Assembly (NCBI GenBank): GCA_017303655.1
Contig: JAFLCE010000041.1
Span: 1 to 35,502 of the forward strand
From: Anaerolineae bacterium
Lineage (GTDB): Bacteria > Chloroflexota > Anaerolineae > Anaerolineales > Villigracilaceae
Direction: 5' to 3'
DNA length: 35,502 nucleotides
Shown here: one piece after another, positions 7,721 to 16,165 of the stretch
How positions within the stretch are numbered: the stretch's first letter is position 1
Layout of the letters: the number at the start of each line of letters is the position of its first letter
The notes under the pieces: generated by a model
Seen by the model: the letters and a program-made list of their open reading frames with translations, nothing else
Told to the model about the DNA's origin: nothing
The model's database searches: none
Made by a program: the position numbers and the translations under genes

Positions 7721-9118
7721 ATGCTAAAACTCTATAACACACTCACCCGCAAAACCGAAGAATTTCAGACCCTCGAACCTAACAAAGTTAAACTATATGT
7801 CTGTGGTGTCACAGTCTATAACGACGCGCACGTTGGGCACGCCATGTCTGCCATCGTCTTCGACATCATCCGCCGCTACCTTGAATATCGCGGATACAAC
7901 GTCAAGCACGTGATGAACTACACCGACGTGGATGATAAGATCATAAACCGCGCCAAGCAGCTCAACGAAGACCCGCTTAAACTTTCGGCGCGTTACATTG
8001 CCGATTATGCTGCCGACCTTAAGAGTCTCAACGTCTTGCCCGCTACGTCCAATCCGCAGGTCAGCACGACCATGCCGCTCATCATCCAATTCATCGAAGG
8101 GCTGATCCAAAAAGGTCACGCCTACGCCGCGGAAAATGGTGATGTCTACTTCCGCGTGACCAGTGACGATGACTATGGTCGCCTCTCGGGTCGCAAGCTG
8201 GACGACATGCAAGCTGGTGCGCGCATCGAAGTCGGTGAACAAAAAGAACACCCGATGGACTTCGCGCTATGGAAAGCCGCCAAGCCTGGCGAAATTTCTT
8301 GGGATAGCCCGTGGGGCAAGGGGCGTCCTGGCTGGCATATCGAATGCTCTGCCATGAACCTCGCTGAACTCGGCGAACAGATCGACATCCACGGCGGCGG
8401 CAACGACCTGATCTTTCCGCATCATGAAAACGAAATCGCCCAAAGCGAATGCTACACCGGCAAAGAATTTTCGCGCTACTGGATCCACAATGGCATGCTG
8501 CAACTTGGCGGCGAGAAAATGTCGAAGAGCCTCGGTAACATCATCAGCATCAAGGATTTTCTCTCCAAGCGCTCTTCCGATGTCATGCGTATGTTGGTTT
8601 TGAATGGGACATATCGCGCCCCGCTCATGTTCAATGATGACACACTGGATGCCGCCGAAAAGAACGTCGAGCGCCTCAAATCTACGCTCAAGCCTGCTTC
8701 TCCCTCCGCAAAAGGACTCGTCGCTGATGCGGTTTCTGCCCTCGACGCCACCAGCGAATCTGCCAAATCTAATTTTACCGACGCCATGGACAATGACTTC
8801 AACACCGCCGGGGCTGTGGCAGCCTTGTTTGAGTTGGTCAAAGCCATCAACACCGCCCGCGATAATGGCGCGAATAGCGAACAGCTTAGCTCCGCTCAAA
8901 ACATCTTCCGTGACCTAGCTACTGTGCTGGGACTGACCCTCGAAGAGAAGAAAGGCTCCAGCGAAGATGAAGCTCAAGTGGAAGCCCTCATCGCCGAACG
9001 TACGCAAGCCCGCAAAGATAAAAACTGGAAGCGCTCTGATGAGATTCGTGACCAGCTCAAAGCGATGGGCGTCACCATCGAAGATAGCAAAGACGGCACG
9101 ACCTGGAAATGGGGATAA
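7721..9118 (+). CDS. cysS: Cysteinyl-tRNA synthetase
   Basis: A class I aminoacyl-tRNA synthetase that charges tRNA-Cys. The HIGH motif appears as HVGH (37-40) and the KMSKS motif is exact (266-270). The zinc site that recognises the cysteine thiol is complete: C28, C209, H234 and E238, the same positions as in the Escherichia coli enzyme. The 465-residue length is normal, and a Lys/Arg-rich C-terminal tRNA anticodon-binding region is present. GGTGG at 7710-7714 is a weak ribosome binding site. A TAAAAT box at 7664-7669 could be the -10 of its promoter, though no good -35 is seen. It stands between two strong terminators and is therefore probably monocistronic. Confidence 0.97.
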   Translation: MLKLYNTLTRKTEEFQTLEPNKVKLYVCGVTVYNDAHVGHAMSAIVFDIIRRYLEYRGYNVKHVMNYTDVDDKIINRAKQLNEDPLKLSARYIADYAADLKSLNVLPATSNPQVSTTMPLIIQFIEGLIQKGHAYAAENGDVYFRVTSDDDYGRLSGRKLDDMQAGARIEVGEQKEHPMDFALWKAAKPGEISWDSPWGKGRPGWHIECSAMNLAELGEQIDIHGGGNDLIFPHHENEIAQSECYTGKEFSRYWIHNGMLQLGGEKMSKSLGNIISIKDFLSKRSSDVMRMLVLNGTYRAPLMFNDDTLDAAEKNVERLKSTLKPASPSAKGLVADAVSALDATSESAKSNFTDAMDNDFNTAGAVAALFELVKAINTARDNGANSEQLSSAQNIFRDLATVLGLTLEEKKGSSEDEAQVEALIAERTQARKDKNWKRSDEIRDQLKAMGVTIEDSKDGTTWKWG

Positions 9119-9124
9119 CCCGCC

Positions 9125-9163
9125 AAAAACAAACAGTCACTTTTAAAGTGACTGTTTGTTTTT
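9125..9163 (+). terminator. Long perfect hairpin terminator after cysS
   Basis: The 19-bp arm at 9125-9143, with core AACAGTCACTTT, is the exact complement of 9145-9163, and the 3' arm ends in a T-run. A-rich on one side and T-rich on the other, it could act in both directions. Its inner core ACAGTCAC/GTGACTGT is shared with the hairpin at 1156. Confidence 0.85.
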
Positions 9164-9169
9164 ATCAAG

Positions 9170-9175
9170 TAAAAT
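9170..9175 (+). promoter_or_regulatory. -10 box close to the rlmB start
   Basis: TAAAAT lies 10 nt before the ATG at 9186, and no Shine-Dalgarno sequence is present between them. If used, it gives an mRNA with a leader of only a few bases. The -35 region would fall in the preceding terminator and is not recognisable. Confidence 0.35.
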
Positions 9176-9185
9176 TCAACCGCTT

Positions 9186-9914
9186 ATGAAAGAATACATT
9201 TACTCACGCAACGCCGTCCATGAAGCCCTGCGTGCCAAACGCAGGCAGATATTTTCGATTGACATCGCCGAGGGGGCACAGGAAAAAGGCACCCTGGCTG
9301 AGATCGTCAAACTCGCTGGTCTGCAGAAGGTCAAGGTCAACCGCGTGCCGCGTGGCAAGTTGGATAAGGTCCATCAGAACCATCAGGGTGTGGTGGCGGA
9401 AGTCAGCGGCTACCCGTATTCGGACTTGGTCGATATTCTGGATGGCATCAAGGACGAACCGCCTTTTATCCTTATTCTCGACTCACTGCAAGACCCGCAA
9501 AACTTTGGCACGCTCATCCGCACTGCGGAAGCCGTGGGTGTGCATGGCATCATCATTCCGCTGGCGCGCGCGGTGGAGGTGACTCCGTCTGCGGTGAATG
9601 CGTCTTCGGGGGCGAGCGAGCATATGCTCATTGCCAAGTCGAATCTTTCGCAGGCGATGGATGCGCTTCGAGATGCAGACGTCTGGCTGGTAGGGTTGGA
9701 CCAAGCCGGGGCGGAGGTGGAGGCGGGCTCGCGTCATCTCAAAGGTGCGTTGGGACTCATCGTCGGTTCCGAGGGCGAAGGTCTGCATGACCTCACGCGC
9801 AAGAAGTGTGACATCGTTTTGAAATTGCCGATGAAGGGCAATATCGAATCATTGAATGCGGCGGTGGCGGGGTCAGTGGCGTTGTATTTGGCGTATCTTA
9901 ACCGTAATGCGTAA
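9186..9914 (+). CDS. rlmB: SpoU-family rRNA/tRNA 2'-O-methyltransferase (RlmB type)
   Basis: A SPOUT-class methyltransferase that puts a methyl group on the 2'-OH of a ribose, in RlmB's case G2251 of 23S rRNA. An N-terminal substrate-binding domain (1-75) leads into the knotted catalytic domain with motif 1 (DPQNFGTLIRTAEA, N106 and R112), motif 2 (IVGSEGEGL, 192-200) and motif 3 (IESLNAAVAG, 220-229). The 242-residue length fits. An in-frame TTG at 9156 lies within the upstream terminator, so the ATG at 9186 is preferred and gives the usual N-terminus. It is next to cysS, a pairing found in many bacteria. Its stop codon is part of a heptad repeat tract. Confidence 0.92.
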   Translation: MKEYIYSRNAVHEALRAKRRQIFSIDIAEGAQEKGTLAEIVKLAGLQKVKVNRVPRGKLDKVHQNHQGVVAEVSGYPYSDLVDILDGIKDEPPFILILDSLQDPQNFGTLIRTAEAVGVHGIIIPLARAVEVTPSAVNASSGASEHMLIAKSNLSQAMDALRDADVWLVGLDQAGAEVEAGSRHLKGALGLIVGSEGEGLHDLTRKKCDIVLKLPMKGNIESLNAAVAGSVALYLAYLNRNA

Positions 9915-9940
9915 TTACGCATCACGCATTACGAATCACG
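9903..9940 (+). repeat. Degenerate heptad repeat with internal inversion
   Basis: Two heptamers in one orientation (CGTAATG, CGTAATT) are followed by three in the opposite sense (ACGCATC, ACGCATT, ACGAATC). The tract begins inside the last codons of rlmB, includes its stop codon, and ends against the GGAG ribosome binding site of the next gene. Confidence 0.75.
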
Positions 9941-9949
9941 GAGACTAAA

Positions 9950-11275
9950 ATGCCTCAAGGAACATATCATTTTCCAAAAGGATTTTTATGGGGGACGGCG
10001 ACGGCGTCGCATCAGGTGGAAGGCGGCAACACAAACAACAACTGGCACGCCTGGGAAGAAGCCGGGCACACGGTGCATAAATCAGGGCTGGCTGCCGATT
10101 GGTGGAATGGACGCTGGCGCGAGGACTTTGACCGCGCCGCCGAAACGGGACAGAACGCGCATCGTTTATCCATTGAATGGAGTCGTGTGCAACCGACACC
10201 TGATAAATGGGATGAAGAAGCCATCGAAAAATACCGCCTCATACTGCGCGGACTGCGGGAACGCAATATGACGGCTTTGGTGACGTTGCATCATTTCACT
10301 GAACCGCTGTGGGTGACAGAGCGTGGCGCGTGGGAAACTGAAGAGATCGTGCCGTTGTTTGAGAAGTACGTGCGCAAGATGGTGGATACGTTGAAGGAAT
10401 ACACCAACCTGTGGGTGACGATCAACGAGCCGAATGTGTACGCCTTGAGTGGTTATGCAGTGGGAGCCTTCCCGCCGGGTAAAAAGGATTTGAAGCTTTC
10501 GATGCATGTCCTCGCCAACATGCTGCGCGGACATGCCGCTGCTTATCGCGCCATCCATGAGCTACAGCCTGAGTCGCGTGTGGGTTATGCCTTGCACTTC
10601 CGCCCGATGGTGCCGCGTACCGGCTGGAACCCGTTGGATCGACTCATGCACAACATCCGCTATGAGGGAGTCAACATGGGCTTCCCAACTGGCATTTCAA
10701 CCGGTGTGATGAAAACTCCGTTGGGCAGCTTCAATATTCCAGAAGCTAAAGGCACCCAAGATTATCTCGGCTTGAACTATTACTCTGTGGATACGGTCTG
10801 GTTTGACATCACCAAGCCCGGCGAGATGTTTTCAAATAGCGGCTACCCCAAAAATGCTGATATGAGCGACACGAATTTCCTTGCGAACATCCCTGAGGGA
10901 ATTTATGACTCGGTCAAGTGGATCGTGCGTACCTACCCGAACCTGCCCATCATCATCACCGAGAACGGCGTGGAAGATTACGATGATCACATGCGTCCGC
11001 GTTATCTGGCGCAGCATTTGCATCAGGTTTGGCGCACGGTCAATTTCAACTGGCCCGTGAAGGGCTACTTCCACTGGTCGCTGGTGGATAACTTCGAATG
11101 GGAGCGCGGCTGGACTCAACGCTTCGGTCTGTGGGGCTTGGACCTGGATACCCAAAAGAGAATCAGACGCCCGTCTGTAGATTTTTATGCGGAAATATGT
11201 AAAGAGAATGGAATTTCCAGCGAGATGGTGCAGAAGTATTGCCCCGAGGTGTTTGAGAAGTTGTTTCCGTCATAA
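9950..11275 (+). CDS. Glycoside hydrolase family 1 beta-glycosidase
   Basis: A retaining glycosidase, most likely a cytoplasmic beta-glucosidase or beta-galactosidase that cleaves small beta-glycosides. The N-terminal family signature (FLWGTATASHQVEGG, 12-26), HRLSIEWSR (71-79), the acid/base Glu160 in TINEP and the nucleophile Glu338 in ITENG are present, and the sugar-binding WSLVDNFEW stretch (376-384) is intact. There is no signal peptide, so it acts inside the cell. Length is 441 aa, normal for GH1. GGAG (9940-9943) is 6 nt before the ATG. A strong terminator follows, so the gene is probably expressed alone or by read-through from rlmB. No sugar transporter is adjacent, but a GPH-type symporter lies at 31467-32882. 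Exact sugar preference is unknown. Confidence 0.95.
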   Translation: MPQGTYHFPKGFLWGTATASHQVEGGNTNNNWHAWEEAGHTVHKSGLAADWWNGRWREDFDRAAETGQNAHRLSIEWSRVQPTPDKWDEEAIEKYRLILRGLRERNMTALVTLHHFTEPLWVTERGAWETEEIVPLFEKYVRKMVDTLKEYTNLWVTINEPNVYALSGYAVGAFPPGKKDLKLSMHVLANMLRGHAAAYRAIHELQPESRVGYALHFRPMVPRTGWNPLDRLMHNIRYEGVNMGFPTGISTGVMKTPLGSFNIPEAKGTQDYLGLNYYSVDTVWFDITKPGEMFSNSGYPKNADMSDTNFLANIPEGIYDSVKWIVRTYPNLPIIITENGVEDYDDHMRPRYLAQHLHQVWRTVNFNWPVKGYFHWSLVDNFEWERGWTQRFGLWGLDLDTQKRIRRPSVDFYAEICKENGISSEMVQKYCPEVFEKLFPS

Positions 11276-11280
11276 AGGCT

Positions 11281-11349
11281 TAAGCACAAAGGGCACGAAG
11301 GAAACTAAGGCTTTAAGTTTCGCTTCGTGCTCTTTGTGCTTATTTTTTT
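11281..11349 (+). terminator. Large inverted repeat with T-run after the GH1 gene
   Basis: The arm at 11281-11305, starting TAAGCACAAAG, pairs almost fully with 11317-11342, with one mismatch and one bulge, around an 11-nt loop, and TTTTTTT follows (11343-11349). The arms carry the CACAAAG/CACGAAG wording seen in dispersed intergenic repeats of other bacteria. It lies between convergent genes. Confidence 0.85.
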
Positions 11350-11371
11350 CACAAAAAATAGGGCGGACTGG

Positions 11372-13051
11372 TCAATCTGAATAGATATTGAACTGACCCT
11401 TCCCTGCTCGTTTGGCATGATACAACGCTTGGTCTGCACGATTTAGAAGCTCATCGAGTGTTCTGGGCGCTTCGTCGGTTCCATGTATGGCGCAGGCAAT
11501 CCCAATACTTAGAGATAATTCAATCGCGTTTTCCTGGTCACTGCTTAGAGTATATTCCTTGACGGTTTGTAATAACCGTTCTGCCACTTGGATGCCATTC
11601 TGTGCCAGAGTTTCGGGCAAGAGAACGACGAATTCATCTCCGCCATAGCGCCCCGCGATCTCGCTGGAACGCAATGTGGCTCGCAGAGCATGCGCGATGG
11701 TGCTCAGTGCCTTGTCGCCGTAAGCGTGACCGTATTGATCGTTGATCTGTTTGAATTGATCTACATCCAACATTAACGCGCTGATCGGATGCTGGTAACG
11801 CATTGCCCGTTTCCACTCTTGCTCCGCCAGATGAAGGAAGTGTCTGCGGTTGAATAGATTGGTCAAGGGGTCGCGGGTTGCCAGCTCTTCCAAGATGGCA
11901 TAAATGCGTTTTTGTTCATCCAGTTCGTTCTGTAGTTTTTCTTTTTGCAGCCGATGGAGATTGGCGTCGTGTTGGGCGGTTTCGATCTGGTGAGATACAC
12001 GCAGCGCGGCAAGCTGCTTGAGGGCAGTCTCTCCGACAATGCTCTCCCGCAGATCATGGAATTTTTTGTGTTGTTCCAGCGCCTGCTCGAACCTACCCTG
12101 TCTTTCATAGATTTCGGAAAGAGCCAGGTGACAGCGCGCCTGTTCATTACGCATTTCTGTTTTCTGTGTAATTGCAAGCGCTTTGAGTAATTCCTGTTCG
12201 GAGCGTTCCAGGTCGTTCTTTTTTAAGAACATTTCGCCCAAATCTACCTGAATATACACGGAGCTGATATCGTGGGGATATTGATCGAAGAGTAGTGTGG
12301 CACCATGCAAGCCAGACTGTGACTGTTCGTAATCGCCAGTGGCGGTGTGGATCTCCCCGATCGTGGCGGCAACATTGACCACGTCCTGTTTTATGCCCGC
12401 ATCCTTTGCCAATTGTTGGCTCTTTGTTGCAAGTTCAAGAGCGGCAACGTATTCCTTTGCTTCCAACAAGGTATATGCCCAATTATTAAGAATGCGTGAT
12501 TGTCCTACAATGTCCGCATTTTTTTCGAATATATCGTAGGCATTCTTATACATTTGCAGAGCCTGAGCATGGTCCTTATACGTACTTGCCACCAGGTCGA
12601 GGCACCAGCCTTCCCATTCGATCAACCCGACATCACGCGCCAGTTTGAGCGCTTTCAATCCATACTCAAGTGAAACGGGATAGTCGCTGAGATAGTAATT
12701 TGCCCACCCTAATGTATACCAGGCACCGATCAGAATATCGGGCTCGGGTTTTTCTTTGAGATAGGAAAGCGCTTCAAGCGAACGGGAAAGGGAATCTTCC
12801 AATTTGCCTTTTTCGCCATCGAGAAAGGAAAGCGTCACAAGGCTTTTGGCGATGCCGTGCTCATCGGCAGGGACGTTATTTTTGGACAACTCCAACGCTT
12901 CGGTACTGAGGGTCAGCGCGCGTTCAGGATCCCAGATGCGCAACTGCCATGCCAGGTTGTTCATTGCGAGGATCTTCCCTTGAATGGAGGTTGCCTGCGC
13001 GATCTGCTCTTCGAGTTGATTAATCGGTTGAGTGGGTTGTTCGATTTCCAC
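11372..13051 (-). CDS. TPR-repeat diguanylate cyclase (GGDEF protein)
   Basis: The 559-residue protein has about 340 residues of tetratricopeptide-type helical repeats, a coiled-coil linker (about 345-392) and a C-terminal GGDEF domain that makes cyclic di-GMP from two GTP. The cyclase part has DPLTNLFNRRHF (394-405), the metal Asp in DVDQFKQIND (429-438) and an exact GGDEF (470-474). The inhibitory I-site RxxD is altered to RSSE (461-464), so product feedback may be weak. No signal peptide or membrane segment is seen, so this is a cytosolic sensor whose TPR array probably binds a partner protein. The start is a GTG with only a poor ribosome binding site; ATG30 is an alternative but would cut the first TPR. 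Convergent with the GH1 gene. Confidence 0.9.
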   Translation of the reverse strand: MEIEQPTQPINQLEEQIAQATSIQGKILAMNNLAWQLRIWDPERALTLSTEALELSKNNVPADEHGIAKSLVTLSFLDGEKGKLEDSLSRSLEALSYLKEKPEPDILIGAWYTLGWANYYLSDYPVSLEYGLKALKLARDVGLIEWEGWCLDLVASTYKDHAQALQMYKNAYDIFEKNADIVGQSRILNNWAYTLLEAKEYVAALELATKSQQLAKDAGIKQDVVNVAATIGEIHTATGDYEQSQSGLHGATLLFDQYPHDISSVYIQVDLGEMFLKKNDLERSEQELLKALAITQKTEMRNEQARCHLALSEIYERQGRFEQALEQHKKFHDLRESIVGETALKQLAALRVSHQIETAQHDANLHRLQKEKLQNELDEQKRIYAILEELATRDPLTNLFNRRHFLHLAEQEWKRAMRYQHPISALMLDVDQFKQINDQYGHAYGDKALSTIAHALRATLRSSEIAGRYGGDEFVVLLPETLAQNGIQVAERLLQTVKEYTLSSDQENAIELSLSIGIACAIHGTDEAPRTLDELLNRADQALYHAKRAGKGQFNIYSD

Positions 13052-13170
13052 TAGTAGACTCTTTCAGTGTATTCGATCGAAACCGTTTTGAAACAATCGT
13101 GCTTAGAGGATGTTTTTTTTTTTATATCTGCCGCTTTTAAGAGTATAGCATATCTGAAGTGTGAGACCAA

Positions 13171-13211
13171 AATCAAAACGGGACTGGGTTGTTCGCAGTC
13201 CCGTTTTGATT
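13171..13211 (-). terminator. Hairpin terminator of the alkylation-repair gene
   Basis: AATCAAAACGGGACTG (13171-13186) is a perfect 16-bp complement of 13196-13211 with a 9-nt loop, and on the minus strand it ends TTTTGATTTTGG. It overlaps the TAA stop of the gene. Confidence 0.8.
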
Positions 13212-13965
13212 ACGCTTCATGTAATTTTCGAATCTCACGTAGTCTAGTGCGTTCTTTGGCTCTCATTCGTTCAACCGCTCTCGAAAAAGCTGGCGTGCTT
13301 AATCTGCCTGCGTGGGTCTCCAAATATTTTGTAACTTCACTTTTATATACCAGCCCCATCTCTCGTAAAACCCAACCCACAGCAGTTTGGACATAATAGC
13401 GTTCATCATCCAGACAGTTTGTCACCAACGGCAGGACTTTCTTCAACGGCATAAAGACGGCATTCTTGCCGCTGTAATGGATGAGACTGACCAAAGAGAT
13501 GCGCCTCAACCACTCACCCTCGGCTTGATTCCACTCTACAAGCTGGGGATACACTTCTTTTTGATTGCTCTCTAAAATCCGCGAGTAGATCGAGCTTAAT
13601 CCGTCACTGTGACACCAATTGTCAATGCGTGGAGCCCAGCCCTTCACGACAGACCATAAATTTGCAGGGACTTGCTTTTTCACAATGGGGAGATAATATT
13701 CAAGCGCGGCAAAAAGCACGTCACCGTATGGCGAGGTTTTCCAGAGCGCATCCCACACTTCTAATATTTGATCTTCTGGCAATTCGTAAAAAGAGAACCC
13801 TTGTTTCACCCTGCGCCTTAACGCAGGGAACTTAATCCCAAGATGCTTGAGCTTCGAGCCACGGTCTTGCTGCACGGCTTTTCCAAAGGCAGGGTTGCTG
13901 ATGGCAGTTAATGCTTCCACAACTTCGCGGTGGTATTGTTTGAACTTTGTACGATTTATGTTCAT
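13210..13965 (-). CDS. DNA alkylation repair protein (AlkD-like HEAT-repeat glycosylase)
   Basis: An all-helical protein of the AlkC/AlkD family (PF08713), whose characterised members remove positively charged alkylated bases such as 3-methyladenine and 7-methylguanine from DNA. The 251-residue product is a chain of HEAT-like helix pairs. The family's central region is seen as WAPRIDNWCHSDGLSS, with the Asp/Trp combination used to hold the damaged base, and further aromatic residues follow in EWLRRISLVSLIHY. The frame is open up to a GTG at 14013, but the ATG at 13965 begins at the usual family N-terminus; the choice is not certain because neither has a strong ribosome binding site. It stands alone, with a terminator behind it, next to the HNH-like gene. 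Confidence 0.85.
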   Translation of the reverse strand: MNINRTKFKQYHREVVEALTAISNPAFGKAVQQDRGSKLKHLGIKFPALRRRVKQGFSFYELPEDQILEVWDALWKTSPYGDVLFAALEYYLPIVKKQVPANLWSVVKGWAPRIDNWCHSDGLSSIYSRILESNQKEVYPQLVEWNQAEGEWLRRISLVSLIHYSGKNAVFMPLKKVLPLVTNCLDDERYYVQTAVGWVLREMGLVYKSEVTKYLETHAGRLSTPAFSRAVERMRAKERTRLREIRKLHEA

Positions 13966-14053
13966 ACTTTTCAGGATTGATTCTGTATGATAGATTTTTA
14001 TTCGAAACCGCACTTCATCCTTATACCTGTTTTTTTATAATTGCTCTTGTTAA

Positions 14054-14833
14054 TTAAAGATTGTACTTTGCACGTAATACATTTAGTCGATACATTCGAA
14101 TATAGACTTCAAAGGGAGCTTTTTCTGCTATTTGCTCCAAACGTTGTTGTACTGAGTAGTCAAGTTCTGGTAATGCATCAGATATAACAGCTATATACAA
14201 AACAAATTTCTGAAAGCGTTCAAATTTCAATTTAGCGCCTAGTTCAACTAGATATTCAATCTGGAAATAAGGAAGTCCCTGACCTTTGAATTCGTGAATG
14301 TCAATAGCAACAAGGTCTTCCCTCCGAACAACTGCTGCATGGAGATTTATCCAACCATTACCTGATGGGACTCTAACATCTGGTGTAACTTCGCAACCAA
14401 ATTCTTCAGATAGTGCCCGAATTGTAGCTAACTCACCAATAGTAAGTTCTTGAATAAGTTCACTCGGTGCAATAGGTCGAAACTCTGTACCTGCTGCCAA
14501 TAGAGAAGAAGCTGCGCGCTCGGCTTGCAACTTCCACTCACGTAACAGCGAGACTGTAAAACGTAAACGATCACGATCAATTAAAGTTCCACAACTTTGA
14601 CATAGCCAAATCGCATTCTCGATAGATGAACGTTGTTCGGCAGTAAGAGAAGAATCAAATCGAGGTCCACCAGGAGCTGCTGCTGTTATATGAGCGGCAA
14701 CCCCAATATTTAGTGCCCGATTTGGATCACTATCTGGACCACTTGTCAGCTTTCGGCATGACGGGTTAGAACAATGAAAACCTACTCTGGCTGCAACTTT
14801 TTGCTTTATATTTTCTTTGAAGTCATCACGCAT
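14054..14833 (-). CDS. HNH-like zinc domain protein, possible nuclease
   Basis: A 259-residue protein of unknown job. Residues about 10-90 look like an HNH/zinc-finger domain that also occurs at the N-terminus of many defence-type proteins: C21-x4-C26, then GVAAHITAA with H48, and NAIWLCQSC with N73, C78 and C81. The conserved HITAA..GGPR and IWLCQ.C..LID wording is clear. After a linker, residues about 125-215 contain alternating strands with DLVAIDIHEFKG (E181, K183) that resembles the E-x-K half of a PD-(D/E)XK nuclease core, but the upstream acidic residue is not obvious. The gene is visibly richer in A/T than its neighbours, stands alone, and has a TAAAAT box 7 nt before ATG with no ribosome binding site. 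It looks acquired. Nuclease activity and a defence role are inferences. Confidence 0.75.
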   Translation of the reverse strand: MRDDFKENIKQKVAARVGFHCSNPSCRKLTSGPDSDPNRALNIGVAAHITAAAPGGPRFDSSLTAEQRSSIENAIWLCQSCGTLIDRDRLRFTVSLLREWKLQAERAASSLLAAGTEFRPIAPSELIQELTIGELATIRALSEEFGCEVTPDVRVPSGNGWINLHAAVVRREDLVAIDIHEFKGQGLPYFQIEYLVELGAKLKFERFQKFVLYIAVISDALPELDYSVQQRLEQIAEKAPFEVYIRMYRLNVLRAKYNL

Positions 14834-14840
14834 AATGGCA

Positions 14841-14846
14841 ATTTTA
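14841..14846 (-). promoter_or_regulatory. -10 box 7 nt before the HNH-like gene
   Basis: TAAAAT on the minus strand, 7 nt ahead of the ATG at 14833, with no Shine-Dalgarno sequence. The spacing would place the mRNA start at or next to the A of ATG. No convincing -35 box is visible. Confidence 0.4.
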
Positions 14847-14905
14847 GCGTGTATTTCGATAACCGGTAGGATAATTAACGGATTTTACTTTTATGTTTAG
14901 TATAT

Positions 14906-14944
14906 AAAAAATAGAGTAAAGACTGTAGAGAAGCCCTTTACTCT
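14906..14944 (-). terminator. Terminator of the DAO-family oxidoreductase gene
   Basis: AGAGTAAAG (14913-14921) is complementary to CTTTACTCT (14936-14944), with a 14-nt loop. Read on the minus strand the stem is followed by ATTTTTT. It overlaps the TAG stop of the oxidoreductase. Confidence 0.75.
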
Positions 14945-16112
14945 ACTTCCAAATATTCCCATAGCCATATTCACCCTCGAGTAATTTCCCTTCGGCGAAG
15001 CGGCTGAATCGAAATGGTGAGATGTCCACAGTTTTTGGTTTTCCATCCAGAATTAGCTCAACCATGCTTGCTCCTGCGGCGGGGGAGGTCTTGAAGCCCG
15101 TGCCGCTTAAACCACAAGCGAGGTAAAAGCCTTTCAATTCTGTGTCGCTATAAATGGCGCGTTGATCGGGGGTGATGCCATCGCGCCCAACATGCACGGA
15201 ATGCAAGCCGCTCTCTTCGATCTTTGGCATGCGCTGCACCATCGCGTCGATAAGCTTTTCGAGGAAAGTGGGCGTTGGCGTTTGGTCTTCGGCATCGGGC
15301 GCTTCGCCACGTAATGATTCATCTTCGCCCGCGGCAAGGATCAATGCACTGCCCTCAGGGCGGAAATAACAGTTGATGACATCATCGATCACGGCAGGAA
15401 ATTTTCCCAACGTGGGCGGACGATGCAGAAAGGCGACATCGTGAGTCCACGTGACGAGTGGGACATCGATTCCAGCTAAACTGGCGACATGCTTCGCCCA
15501 CGGTCCCGCCGCATTGATGACGACCGGAGCTGAAAATTCGCCTTTGGTCGTTGTTACGCCGGTTACCTTGCCGCCGCTGACTTGGATGGCGGTTACTTCG
15601 CAGTTTTGAATCAGTGTGGCATCGTTTCGTTTTGCAGACTCAAGGAACGAGTTGGTTGTGAGCGTTGCATCCGCATAGCCTGAGTCGGGTTCGTAGGCGG
15701 CATAATCAAAATGTTCGGTGAGGAGGTCGGGGAAGAGTTTGCGCACTTCATCCACTGAAATGACCGAGGTGTTGATGCCGATCTTTTGTTGGTTTGCCAC
15801 ATTGCCACGCAATTTATCTTCATGCTCGCGTTTGGCGATTTGCAAGAAGCCAGTTTGTTGAAAACCGCATTCTCCGCCCACACGGTCTTTCCATACGTTG
15901 AAGTAATTTTTATAGCTGGTAAAAGTTAAGTGTGATTCGGCGGCGAGGTCATAATGCATGCGGACAAGCCCGCTGGAGTGACCGGTGGCGCCCGCCGCGC
16001 TGACGGTGCGTTCGAGGATGGCGGTTTTGAGTCCGCGTTCGGCGAGGTGAAAGGCGATGCTTGCACCCATCACACCTGCACCGATAACAATAGCATCATA
16101 GGTTTGAGTCAT
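14943..16112 (-). CDS. FAD-dependent amine/amino-acid oxidoreductase (DAO family)
   Basis: A 389-residue flavoprotein of the D-amino acid oxidase superfamily, nearest in look to the beta subunit of sarcosine oxidase and glycine/sarcosine oxidases. The N-terminal Rossmann motif GAGVMG (11-16) is followed by the ADP-ribose-binding Glu34. AATGHSSGLVR-type wording (about 40-51) lines the flavin, and the C-terminal CGLSGTGFKTSPAAG closes the FAD pocket. Such enzymes oxidise the C-N bond of a secondary or primary amine and yield an imine and peroxide or reduced carrier. Substrate cannot be read from sequence. No tetrahydrofolate-binding or other sarcosine oxidase subunits are nearby. AAGGA lies 9 nt before the ATG. 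TAAAAT at 16146-16151 (minus strand) may be its -10 box. Confidence 0.87.
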   Translation of the reverse strand: MTQTYDAIVIGAGVMGASIAFHLAERGLKTAILERTVSAAGATGHSSGLVRMHYDLAAESHLTFTSYKNYFNVWKDRVGGECGFQQTGFLQIAKREHEDKLRGNVANQQKIGINTSVISVDEVRKLFPDLLTEHFDYAAYEPDSGYADATLTTNSFLESAKRNDATLIQNCEVTAIQVSGGKVTGVTTTKGEFSAPVVINAAGPWAKHVASLAGIDVPLVTWTHDVAFLHRPPTLGKFPAVIDDVINCYFRPEGSALILAAGEDESLRGEAPDAEDQTPTPTFLEKLIDAMVQRMPKIEESGLHSVHVGRDGITPDQRAIYSDTELKGFYLACGLSGTGFKTSPAAGASMVELILDGKPKTVDISPFRFSRFAEGKLLEGEYGYGNIWK

Positions 16113-16165
16113 GGAGAGATTCCTTTACGCGATTCGAATGGAAAGATTTTAACAGAGCGAAATGA

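Noticed and set aside
13129-13140. Run of T upstream of the GGDEF gene as a terminator
   Set aside because: There is no stem next to it on either strand, and it lies in a promoter-type AT-rich gap.
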